A stretch of 5,969 bases of DNA from positions 1 to 5,969 of the forward strand of contig JAUWTR010000121.1 of NCBI GenBank assembly GCA_030614645.1, given 5' to 3'. Positions within the stretch are counted from its first letter, which is position 1. Each line of letters begins with the position of its first letter. The translations under genes and the position numbers were made by a program. The notes under the pieces were generated by a model. The model made no database searches. It was given only the letters and a program-made list of their open reading frames with translations, and was not told the DNA's origin. The stretch comes from Candidatus Aminicenantota bacterium. GTDB lineage: Bacteria > Acidobacteriota > Aminicenantia > Aminicenantales > Aminicenantaceae. Below are positions 1-5,352 of this stretch, in pieces.

Positions 1-2
1 AA

Positions 3-36
3 AAGGTGGGTTTGATAAATCAAACCCCTACAAGAA
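3..36. repeat. Palindromic interspersed repeat, copy 1
   Basis: A near-perfect inverted repeat. GGGTTTGAT (8-16) is complementary to ATCAAACCC (19-27), so the single strand can fold into a hairpin with an AT-rich loop. Shared flanks (AAGGTG before, CCTACAAGAA after) extend the repeat beyond the stem. The same unit recurs at 73-106 and, degenerated, four times between 2185 and 2315. It looks like a REP-type extragenic palindrome. No coding potential is evident and no function can be read from it. Confidence 0.8.
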
Positions 37-72
37 ATTCAAATCCATAAAAATAAATCGATCCAATATAAT

Positions 73-106
73 AAGGTGGGCTTGATGAATCAAGCCCCTA
101 CAAGAA
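73..106. repeat. Palindromic interspersed repeat, copy 2
   Basis: Second copy of the unit at 3-36, offset by exactly 70 bp. The stem is GGGCTTGAT (78-86) with ATCAAGCCC (89-97). Compared with copy 1, one stem base changed (T11 to C81) together with its pairing partner (A24 to G94), which preserves the base pair. One loop base also differs (A17 to G87). The flanks AAGGTG and CCCTACAAGAA are identical, while the sequence between the two copies is unrelated AT-rich DNA. Confidence 0.8.
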
Positions 107-166
107 AAACTCTACAACAAAAACCACTACATAAAAAGTAAATAAAACGAAGAATTCCTTTTTTAG

Positions 167-192
167 AAAATGGGGCCTGGCACCATTTTTTT
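167..192. terminator. Hairpin abutting the DUF1846 stop codon, possible bidirectional terminator
   Basis: AAAATGG (167-173) pairs with CCATTTT (183-189), and a GCC/GGC pair lies further in around a one-base G/A mismatch. On the plus strand the stem runs into seven T's (186-192). On the minus strand it starts directly after the TAA of the DUF1846 gene and ends in ATTTTCT, a weak T-tract. Position and shape suit the 3' end of that gene. The GCCTGGCACC core is also the kind of palindrome that occurs as a dispersed repeat, so it could be both. Confidence 0.5.
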
Positions 193-1711
193 AGGCAGAG
201 AAAAGGTCTTTAGTGGAAAAACTTGGTTCGCTGGTAAGGTTAACTCCCAATCTTTTTAATCCTGCTTCATCGCCTGGAGTGGGAATATGTGTTAGATGAA
301 CTTCGCAACCTTTAAGTTCTTTCAATTTCTTCAGGGCTTTCTTAGCAGTAGGGTTGGTGGTTGCACTTATGCTTATGCTGATCAGAGTTTCTTCTAAGTC
401 TAAACTTATCGATTTTGCACTCAGAATATCTTTTTTAAGACTCGATATCGATTCTATTATGTCGGGTGAAACTAAATGTATCTGATCTTCAATTCCTGCT
501 AGCTTTTTTACCGCGTTCAGAACAAGACTGGAGGAAGCATGCATAAGTGGAGAGTTTTTGCCAGTCAGAATTGTACCATCTTTTAATTCGATAGCTGCTC
601 CACAAAAGATCCCCTTGTTTCCTTTCTTTTGCTTCTCTGCGTCCAGGGCTGCATCCATAGCTGGCTTAACTACTCTTCTGTCCTCTGGCTTAACATTCAG
701 TTCTTTCAAAAGAAGTCCTACCCTCTGGACTGTATCCCTATCCACAAATCCCATCGCATATTCGCAGGAGTACCTGAAATATCTCCTGATCACCTCCTGC
801 TCGGCTGCCAAGCTCACCACTTTATCATCGATTATACCTGAATTTGCTCGATTTACGCCCATATCTGTGGGCGACTTATAGATGGGTTCAGTTCCGGTAA
901 GCTTTTCTAGTATGCACTTAAGGACAGGGAAGACTTCAACATCGCGGTTATAGTTCACTGCTGGTTTGCCGTAAGCTTCCAAGTGAAAAGAATCTATAAG
1001 ATTGAAATCTCCAATATCAGCCGTGGCTGCTTCATAAGCAATGTTTACAGGATGTTTTAAAGGCAAATCCCAGATGGGGAAGGTTTCAAACTTGGCATAT
1101 CCGGCTTTTATTCCTCTTTTATAATCATGGTAGAGCTGAGAAAGAGATGTAGCTAATTTCCCGCTTCCCGGGCCAGGACCTGTCACTATTACCAGAGGTT
1201 TTTCAGTAGGGATATATTCGTTTGCTCCGTAACCCTCGTCGCTAACTATAAGTTCAATGTCTGTTGGATATCCTTTTGTAAATCGATGAGTATAGACTTT
1301 TATGTTCCGCCGCTCTAATCTATTTTTAAATATCTTCGCTGCTGGTTGATCATCAAAGCGAGTTATGACAACACCTAAAATCCCCAGGCCCCAACCTCTT
1401 AAATCATCGATCAATTTAAGAGCATCAACGTCATAAGTGATTCCAAAGTCAGCTCTTACCTTTTTTCTCTCTATGTCACCAGCATAAATACAAAGCAGAA
1501 TATCAGCCTTATCCTTTAGCTGCAGGAGGAGCCTCATCTTGACGTTTGGGTCAAATCCGGGCAGAACTCTTGAGGCATGATAGTCAAAGAGAAGCTTGCC
1601 GCCAAACTCAAGGTATAACTTATTATTGAACATCTCCACTCTTTCCAGGATGGCAGAAGCTTGCTCCTTTATATATTTTTCACTATTAAATCCTCTGTTC
1701 TCTTTCTTCAT
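191..1711 (-). CDS. DUF1846 (UPF0371) family protein
   Basis: The 506-aa product matches my recollection of the UPF0371/DUF1846 family along its whole length. Recognisable blocks are the N-terminal LYLEFGGKLLFDYHASRVLPGF (about residues 32-53, read here as two short motifs joined), KVRADFGITYDVD near residue 84, and a glycine-rich GPGPGSGKLAT at 178-188 that resembles a phosphate-binding loop. A further block, FNLIDSFHLEAYG, lies near residue 236. No signal peptide or membrane helix is visible, so it should be cytosolic. Family members are usually about 495-505 aa, so this one is full length. The biochemical function is not established and none is claimed here. The start ATG (1711-1709) has AGGAGA at 1731-1726, about 14 nt upstream, which is a rather long spacing; the N-terminus still fits the family. 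The gene ends in TAA. It is transcribed away from the polysaccharide operon and has no visible operon partner in the window, so there is no contextual link between them. Confidence 0.9.
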   Translation of the reverse strand: MKKENRGFNSEKYIKEQASAILERVEMFNNKLYLEFGGKLLFDYHASRVLPGFDPNVKMRLLLQLKDKADILLCIYAGDIERKKVRADFGITYDVDALKLIDDLRGWGLGILGVVITRFDDQPAAKIFKNRLERRNIKVYTHRFTKGYPTDIELIVSDEGYGANEYIPTEKPLVIVTGPGPGSGKLATSLSQLYHDYKRGIKAGYAKFETFPIWDLPLKHPVNIAYEAATADIGDFNLIDSFHLEAYGKPAVNYNRDVEVFPVLKCILEKLTGTEPIYKSPTDMGVNRANSGIIDDKVVSLAAEQEVIRRYFRYSCEYAMGFVDRDTVQRVGLLLKELNVKPEDRRVVKPAMDAALDAEKQKKGNKGIFCGAAIELKDGTILTGKNSPLMHASSSLVLNAVKKLAGIEDQIHLVSPDIIESISSLKKDILSAKSISLDLEETLISISISATTNPTAKKALKKLKELKGCEVHLTHIPTPGDEAGLKRLGVNLTSEPSFSTKDLFSA

Positions 1712-1725
1712 TTTGACTCTTTTTG

Positions 1726-1731
1726 TCTCCT
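1726..1731 (-). promoter_or_regulatory. Ribosome binding site of the DUF1846 gene
   Basis: The minus strand reads AGGAGA here, a good Shine-Dalgarno sequence, but it lies about 14 nt before the ATG. A weaker AAAGAG lies nearer. No other in-frame start fits the family N-terminus better. Confidence 0.45.
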
Positions 1732-1761
1732 GACGAAAAGCCTTGTTTTTCTATTCCTTCC

Positions 1762-1790
1762 AATAAATATAATTTCTGTAATAAAGTCAA
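1762..1790 (-). promoter_or_regulatory. Candidate sigma70-type promoter for the DUF1846 gene
   Basis: On the minus strand TTGACT (1790-1785) matches the -35 consensus at five of six positions. At 17 nt spacing the -10 would be TTTATT (1767-1762), and at 15 nt TATTTA (1769-1764); both are imperfect. The location about 50-80 nt upstream of the start codon suits a leader containing the AGGAGA. The surrounding region is very AT-rich, so the -10 assignment is uncertain. Confidence 0.4.
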
Positions 1791-1860
1791 TATTTTCCTT
1801 TATCCAATTTATCTTATCTATTCAAAATATCTTTAATTTGGAAAGAACTCGTTTATTATC

Positions 1861-1876
1861 TCACCCTTAGAGGTGA
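1861..1876. other. Small inverted repeat
   Basis: TCACC (1861-1865) and GGTGA (1872-1876) are complementary with a 6-nt spacer. It stands alone in AT-rich sequence, with no T-tract or gene next to it. It could be a small hairpin or a dyad operator site. Nothing in the sequence decides between these, and five base pairs can arise by chance. Confidence 0.25.
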
Positions 1877-1913
1877 AAGAAAATATACAAAAAATCATCA
1901 TCAAAACCACCCT

Positions 1914-1941
1914 AAAAGGCGATTGTATCTAAAAGCCTTTT
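1914..1941. terminator. Hairpin with AAAAGGC/GCCTTTT arms, possible weak terminator
   Basis: AAAAGGC (1914-1920) pairs with GCCTTTT (1935-1941) across a 14-nt loop. Because the arms end in four A's or T's, a transcript from either strand would carry a short U-tract after the stem. It abuts the left edge of the structured segment at 1941-2106, so it could end a minus-strand transcript of that segment. It is weak by terminator standards because the GC core is only three pairs. Confidence 0.3.
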
Positions 1942-2106
1942 GTCTCATTATTTATAACTGAGGCGCTAATTTATTTTACTTGAGGAGGGCTGTCCAAGGC
2001 GTTTACTAGACAGAATGGGAGCAGGTTGAATTGAGGATCCTCTCCCTGCCCTCCTCTTCCTCACAGCCTCTAAGGTAAATAGGATCAAATCCTTATTAAT
2101 GAGACA
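1941..2106. ncRNA. Candidate structured RNA or MITE-like inverted-repeat element
   Basis: A series of complementary segments nests around one axis. TGTCTCATTA (1941-1950) pairs with TAATGAGACA (2097-2106). ATTTA (1950-1954) pairs with TAAAT (2076-2080), GAGGC (1960-1964) with GCCTC (2066-2070), and GAGGAGGGC (1982-1990) with GCCCTCCTC (2048-2056). Inside, CTGTC (1990-1994) can pair with GACAG (2009-2013), and GGGAG (2017-2021) with CTCCC (2042-2046). A side hairpin AGGAT/ATCCT sits at 2081-2093 on the 3' arm. The result is a rod with an asymmetric AT-rich internal loop (1965-1981 against 2057-2065). The segment is clearly richer in G+C than its flanks. The strand is undetermined and there is no clear promoter. 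Alternatively it is a small non-autonomous transposable element: the ends read TG...CA, and the adjoining 6-mers GCCTTT (1935-1940) and GCATTT (2107-2112) match at five of six positions, like an eroded target duplication. Confidence 0.4.
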
Positions 2107-2139
2107 GCATTTAACGCATTAAGAAAAAAAATAAAAAAA

Positions 2140-2177
2140 GGGACCGGCTACTTTTTCGCGCAAAAAAGCACAGTCCT
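2140..2177 (-). terminator. Left REP-like hairpin, terminator-like on the minus strand
   Basis: GGAC (2141-2144) pairs with GTCC (2173-2176), and TTTTT (2152-2156) pairs with the A-run at 2162-2167 around a CGCGC loop. The intervening stem is imperfect. Read on the minus strand the hairpin is followed directly by seven T's (2139-2133), a terminator-like layout pointing towards lower coordinates. It may simply be a mobile palindrome whose fold also terminates transcription. Confidence 0.35.
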
Positions 2178-2184
2178 TAATTCT

Positions 2185-2315
2185 AAGGTAGGGTTTGAGA
2201 AATCAAATCTTAACAAACACGGTGGGGTTGATAAATCAAACCTCTATACCTAATGTGGCGTTGATAAATCATACCCGTACAAGATGTGGCTTGTTGAATC
2301 AAATCCCTAAATAAA
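2185..2315. repeat. Tandem array of four degenerate palindromic repeats
   Basis: Four diverged copies of the unit at 3-36 stand head to tail, with GT landmarks at 2188, 2222, 2255 and 2286 (periods 34, 33 and 31 bp). Each keeps a recognisable GTGG...TTGATAAATCAAACC...TA outline. The first keeps its stem partly through G-T pairs. The second has lost one T in the left arm, and the third and fourth carry several mismatches. There is no non-repeated spacer between units, so this is not a CRISPR array. It lies wholly between the two arms of the 2133-2363 element. Confidence 0.65.
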
Positions 2316-2318
2316 GAG

Positions 2319-2364
2319 AAAAGGACAGACCCTTTCATAAAAAAGTAGCCTGTCCCTTTTTTTT
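2319..2364 (+). terminator. Right REP-like hairpin, terminator-like on the plus strand
   Basis: GGACAG (2323-2328) is complementary to CTGTCC (2350-2355), with an inner CTTT/AAAG pairing (2332-2335 with 2342-2345). The stem is followed by C and eight T's (2357-2364). This is the layout of a Rho-independent terminator for plus-strand transcripts, placed just before the operon promoter. It would shield the exopolysaccharide promoter from read-through. The sequence also belongs to the inverted-repeat element, so termination may be a by-product. Confidence 0.5.
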
Positions 2365-2379
2365 ATGCTTTTTTTAATG

Positions 2380-2409
2380 TTGACGAAATTATAATTATGT
2401 ATGTATAAT
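2380..2409 (+). promoter_or_regulatory. Strong sigma70-type promoter of the polysaccharide operon
   Basis: TTGACG (2380-2385, five of six consensus bases) and a perfect TATAAT (2404-2409) are separated by 18 nt. The expected transcription start is near 2415-2417. This puts the ATG at 2442 about 26 nt into the message, and makes the ATG at 2421 unlikely because it would have almost no leader. No operator is evident, apart from the repeat-derived terminator just upstream. Confidence 0.75.
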
Positions 2410-2427
2410 TAAAAAAAATAATGCGTG

Positions 2428-2432
2428 AAGGA
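2428..2432 (+). promoter_or_regulatory. Ribosome binding site choosing the start at 2442
   Basis: AAGGA lies 9 nt before the ATG at 2442, and a second purine run (GAAAGGG) follows. The upstream ATG at 2421 has no Shine-Dalgarno sequence and sits only a few bases after the predicted transcription start. The site therefore favours the shorter protein. Confidence 0.65.
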
Positions 2433-2441
2433 AAGGGTCCA

Positions 2442-3737
2442 ATGAATGGGGTAGATAGAAAAGCAGCAACAATAATTGTAATTTTGCTATTTGTTTCCTG
2501 TGCTTCTCCAAAAATTGCTCATTTTGTAAATTTGGAAGCAAAAGAATCGGAATCCGACACAATGGTGATTTTAACCATCTCCGAGCCTGTCCAGTACAAA
2601 GACATAAAGTTAGAAAATCCTCCCTGCATATTAATAAGCTTTCCCGATAAAAAAGTCTTTAGCAGCGAAGAAGATGTAGTGATAGTAAATAAGGGAGCGA
2701 TTAAAAGAATAAAAAATGAGTACTACCAGAGCGAAGGCGAAAATAGGCGCCAATTGGAATTGGTGATAGTGGAACTCGTTCAGGATTTACCTTATAAAAT
2801 CTCTCATAGTGGCAGTTCAATAATAATACGAATAGAAAATCCCAAGCAATCTGAACTCTTAGCTATTGAGGAGAAAGCAAAAATTGGAGGTGATTTGCAA
2901 GCAAAAGCCAGGGACCCCCTTGCTGATTCGGGATATCTTATAGGACCCGGAGATATCCTGAACATAGAAGTCTGGAATCATCCCGATGTATCCAGAGATG
3001 TCCCCGTAGACTATAGAGGTGAAATTAAACTTCCTCCTGTAAGAAGAATGAGTGTAATGGCCTTTACTACTTATCAATTAGAAGAGGAACTGACTAAATT
3101 TCTTTCCAAATATTTAATCGATCCTATAGTTTTTGTTACTGTAAAGGAATTTAACAGCCAGAGAATCATAGCTTTAGGTGAGATAACAACTGGAATGTAC
3201 ACCTTGAAAAGAAAGACTAGTTTAGTGGAGTTTCTAGGCCAAATAGGCGGCCCTACAGGCAATGCCAATGTTTCCAAAATAAAATTGATTAAAAAAGATG
3301 GAGAAATATCCATTCATGATTTAAATGAACTTATTGGCGATCCCAAAAAAAGCGGTGAAGTTCTCGTTTCAGCAGGAGATACAGTCTATGTCCCTCCTTT
3401 GGAAATGAGTAGAGTTTCTGTGCTTGGCGATGTAAAAACGCCTAAAATGATAATTGTCAAAGGAAAACTTACCCTGGTGGAAGCTGTCACGGAGGCAGGG
3501 GGATTTACTGAAAATGCGGTTAGGAGCAGTGTTATAGTCTTAAGAGGTGAATTAGGTGCCATGAAAGGATACAGGGTTAACATGGCACGAATTTTTAAGA
3601 AAGGTGATATCGGTCTGAATATCGAGCTTGAGCCAGGTGATATTGTGTACGTGCCAAGAAGCTTTATCGCTGATATAGAGCGATTTCTAAGAGACATAAC
3701 ACTTCCTTTAACCTGGTATTTTTGGTATTTAAAGTAA
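2442..3737 (+). CDS. Wza-type polysaccharide export lipoprotein with N-terminal AMIN domain
   Basis: Predicted outer-membrane export channel subunit for capsule or exopolysaccharide, 431 aa from the chosen start. A short lipoprotein signal (RK at 6-7, hydrophobic 8-18) ends in FVSC with Cys20 as the probable lipidated residue. The F at -3 is a little unusual, and Ala at +2 permits outer-membrane sorting. Residues about 28-134 look like an AMIN domain, a beta-rich envelope-targeting module. The polysaccharide export domain starts at YLIGPGDILNIEVW (165-178) and runs to about 238. Two SLBB domains follow (about 240-318 and 324-405), each ending in a D-x-VYVP motif. The last 23 residues (IERFLRDITLPLTWYFWYLK region) form an aromatic amphipathic helix like the membrane-spanning C-terminal helix of Wza. 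An upstream ATG at 2421 would add seven residues but lacks a ribosome site. It is the first gene of the operon, 52 nt before the co-polymerase/kinase gene, its expected inner-membrane partner. Confidence 0.88.
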   Translation: MNGVDRKAATIIVILLFVSCASPKIAHFVNLEAKESESDTMVILTISEPVQYKDIKLENPPCILISFPDKKVFSSEEDVVIVNKGAIKRIKNEYYQSEGENRRQLELVIVELVQDLPYKISHSGSSIIIRIENPKQSELLAIEEKAKIGGDLQAKARDPLADSGYLIGPGDILNIEVWNHPDVSRDVPVDYRGEIKLPPVRRMSVMAFTTYQLEEELTKFLSKYLIDPIVFVTVKEFNSQRIIALGEITTGMYTLKRKTSLVEFLGQIGGPTGNANVSKIKLIKKDGEISIHDLNELIGDPKKSGEVLVSAGDTVYVPPLEMSRVSVLGDVKTPKMIIVKGKLTLVEAVTEAGGFTENAVRSSVIVLRGELGAMKGYRVNMARIFKKGDIGLNIELEPGDIVYVPRSFIADIERFLRDITLPLTWYFWYLK

Positions 3738-3775
3738 TATAATTTATGTTTAAGATAATAAAAAAAAAGATAATG

Positions 3776-3780
3776 AAGGA
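3776..3780 (+). promoter_or_regulatory. Ribosome binding site of the co-polymerase/kinase gene
   Basis: AAGGA lies 9 nt before the ATG at 3790. The intergenic stretch 3738-3789 is AT-rich and shows no terminator, which supports co-transcription with the exporter gene. Confidence 0.7.
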
Positions 3781-3789
3781 TTGAAGTAA

Positions 3790-5352
3790 ATGCCTAAAGT
3801 TGAGATGAATTTAACCGACTATTTGCGAGTAATTCGCAAGAGAAAGCGAATCATTGCTTTATCTTTTATCCTAGTGTTTGCTTCTACAATCTACTATACC
3901 GGTAAACAAGCTCCCGTTTATAACACGACTTGTAAGGTAAAAATCGAGCAAAGAAAATCAGTAGCCGAAATATTAACTGAACTAATTACATGGTCCCCTG
4001 GAGATCAAATGGCTTCCCAAGCAAACATTATAACGAGTTATGAAGTCATAAAGAACGCGGTGATAAAATTAGGCTACATAGAGCCCAATATGGCAGAAGA
4101 AGAAGAGATGCCAATAGTCAAAGCCTACCAGGGTCAAATTTCGACTGAGCAAATAGAGATGACAAATATTATTTCTATTACTGCAACTTCAAGCGACCCT
4201 GAACAAGCAGCGAAATTGGTCAATACAGTAGCCGAAGTTTACAAAGAAACTCACTTTGAAAACAAGAAGAAAGAAGCATCCAATGTTAGAGAATTTGTTG
4301 AGGGGCAGTTAGATAGCTATGCCTTGCAACTGCGCCAAAGTGAAGAGGAACTTCAGAGATTTAGGGAAGCTAATCCATTGGTCGTGGAGAGAATTTCAAC
4401 TAATGCCTCTCCTGCTCAAGTGAATCCCAGAATAACAAGCCTTGAGCAAGAAATTGTCAAGGCAGAGCTAGAGTTGATTTCCTTAAAGAGCAAATATACG
4501 GATATACATCCAAAGGTTATAAGCCTTAGGCGGAAAATAGCAAAGTCTAAGCAAGATTTATCTATGGCTATAGCTGAATTATCAGCTCAACAAAAAGACC
4601 TTTCCTCAAAAGAGATCAGGCTTGTCCAGTTAAAGCGCAATGTTTCTATGGGCCAAGATGTTTATATGATGTTTAGGACAAAACACGAAGAAGCCCGCAT
4701 TCTGGAAGCAGAAAAAGCTGAGGATGTTGCTATTATAGAAAAAGCGATGGTCCCCGCTGCTCCCATAAAGCCAAATAAAAAACTTAATATGATTATCGGC
4801 ATTTTCAGCGGACTCTTGATTGGCTTAATTATGGCCTTTGTTAGTGAAAGCTTGGATACTACAATTGGCCGGATAGATGACATAGAAGAATTGCTTAAGG
4901 TGCCTGTTTTAGGCATTATTCCCTATACTGGATTGGAAAAAAGAAAAGAAGGCCTTTTGGGTTTATTTAAAAAAGAAGATAAAACTTCAGATGTTCCAGA
5001 TCTTCATAAAAGCTTGGTTGCCTTATTTGACCCAACGTCTGTTGCCGGAGAGGCTTATAAATCTCTGCGTACAAATTTAGATCTTACAGGTCTAAAAAAG
5101 GTCGGAAATGCTATTGTAATTACCAGCTCTGCCCCGCAAGAAGGAAAAACACAGACTTTATGTAATTTAGGTATATCTATGGCCCAGGCAGGACAGAAAG
5201 TTATAATCATTGGCTCTGATTTTAGAAAGCCGATGATTTATAAATTATTTGGACTTAAAAGAAGCCCTGGTTTATCCGAGGTTTTGATAGGGAAAGCACA
5301 TTGGCAGAAAGCAATTAATACTGCAACCGATATTCTGTTGGGCGGACTTTAG
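3790..5352 (+). CDS. Polysaccharide co-polymerase / BY-type tyrosine kinase, N-terminal part ended by TAG
   Basis: This is a Wzc/GumC-type inner-membrane protein that sets polysaccharide chain length. A Wzz domain begins at residue 5, with the first membrane helix at about 20-37. Long coiled-coil segments (about 155-315) fill the periplasmic part, with a GNVR-like end leading into VPAAPIKPNKK. The second membrane helix is at about 333-351. The cytoplasmic kinase follows: EAYKSLRTN (421-429, the EX2RX2R oligomerisation motif with Lys for the first Arg), Walker A SSAPQEGKT (446-454, Lys453), and Walker A' IIIGSDFRKP (472-481). In Walker A' the first Asp is replaced by Gly475, while Asp477 remains. 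The frame then meets TAG after residue 520. The rest of the kinase continues in the same frame, so this is a nonsense codon, not a frameshift. As it stands the product keeps the chain-length part but lacks Walker B and the tyrosine tail, so it should not autophosphorylate. It is the second gene of the operon, after the exporter. Confidence 0.85.
   Translation: MPKVEMNLTDYLRVIRKRKRIIALSFILVFASTIYYTGKQAPVYNTTCKVKIEQRKSVAEILTELITWSPGDQMASQANIITSYEVIKNAVIKLGYIEPNMAEEEEMPIVKAYQGQISTEQIEMTNIISITATSSDPEQAAKLVNTVAEVYKETHFENKKKEASNVREFVEGQLDSYALQLRQSEEELQRFREANPLVVERISTNASPAQVNPRITSLEQEIVKAELELISLKSKYTDIHPKVISLRRKIAKSKQDLSMAIAELSAQQKDLSSKEIRLVQLKRNVSMGQDVYMMFRTKHEEARILEAEKAEDVAIIEKAMVPAAPIKPNKKLNMIIGIFSGLLIGLIMAFVSESLDTTIGRIDDIEELLKVPVLGIIPYTGLEKRKEGLLGLFKKEDKTSDVPDLHKSLVALFDPTSVAGEAYKSLRTNLDLTGLKKVGNAIVITSSAPQEGKTQTLCNLGISMAQAGQKVIIIGSDFRKPMIYKLFGLKRSPGLSEVLIGKAHWQKAINTATDILLGGL
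5350..5352 (+). other. In-frame amber codon splitting the kinase
   Basis: The codons around it read GGC GGA CTT TAG TAT GAA AAG, giving GGL, stop, YEK in one unbroken frame. Homology-like sequence continues directly on both sides, without gap or overlap. One base change from CAG, GAG, AAG, TGG, TTG, TCG, TAT or TAC would explain it. A sequencing or assembly error and programmed read-through remain possible. Confidence 0.85.

Larger units (their letters stand above)
2133..2363. repeat. Composite inverted-repeat element (REPIN/BIME-like)
   Basis: The 24-nt arm at 2133-2156 (A7, GGGACCGGCTAC, T5) and the arm at 2340-2363 (A5, GTAGCCTGTCCC, T7) are reverse complements with one mismatch. Each arm belongs to a longer imperfect palindrome of its own (2140-2177 and 2319-2364), so the unit is two inverted palindromes around a spacer, as in REPIN/BIME structures. 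The spacer holds four tandem copies of another palindromic repeat. GGGACAGGCTAC-type palindromes are, from general knowledge, typical of repeats mobilised by REP-associated tyrosine transposases (RAYT). No transposase gene is present here, so any mobility would need one elsewhere. Confidence 0.6.

Noticed and set aside
558..881. Plus-strand frames inside the DUF1846 gene
   Set aside because: They are antisense to a well-recognised full-length protein and encode low-complexity Ser/Leu-rich sequence.
1661..1870. Plus-strand open frame of 69 codons
   Set aside because: It starts inside the DUF1846 gene in antisense, has no ribosome site, and its hydrophobic composition follows from AT-rich DNA.
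1941..2106. Firm call of 6S RNA or of a lysine, TPP or SAM riboswitch
   Set aside because: The rod with an internal loop resembles 6S only in outline. The conserved core motifs of the riboswitches are absent, and the strand is unknown.
2185..2315. CRISPR array
   Set aside because: The repeat units are contiguous with no unique spacers, are palindromic across their whole length and diverge from each other. No cas gene is nearby.
2421..2441. Upstream ATG as start of the exporter gene
   Set aside because: It lies only about five bases after the predicted transcription start, has no ribosome binding site, and would lengthen the polar part before the lipoprotein signal. The ATG at 2442 has AAGGA at ideal spacing.
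3386..3697. Minus-strand frames across the exporter gene, including 2859-3077 and 3074-3313
   Set aside because: They are antisense shadows of conserved export and SLBB domains.
5350..5352. Pyrrolysine insertion at the TAG
   Set aside because: No PYLIS-like element or pyl gene is visible, and BY-kinases are not known pyrrolysine proteins. A nonsense mutation or sequence error is simpler.
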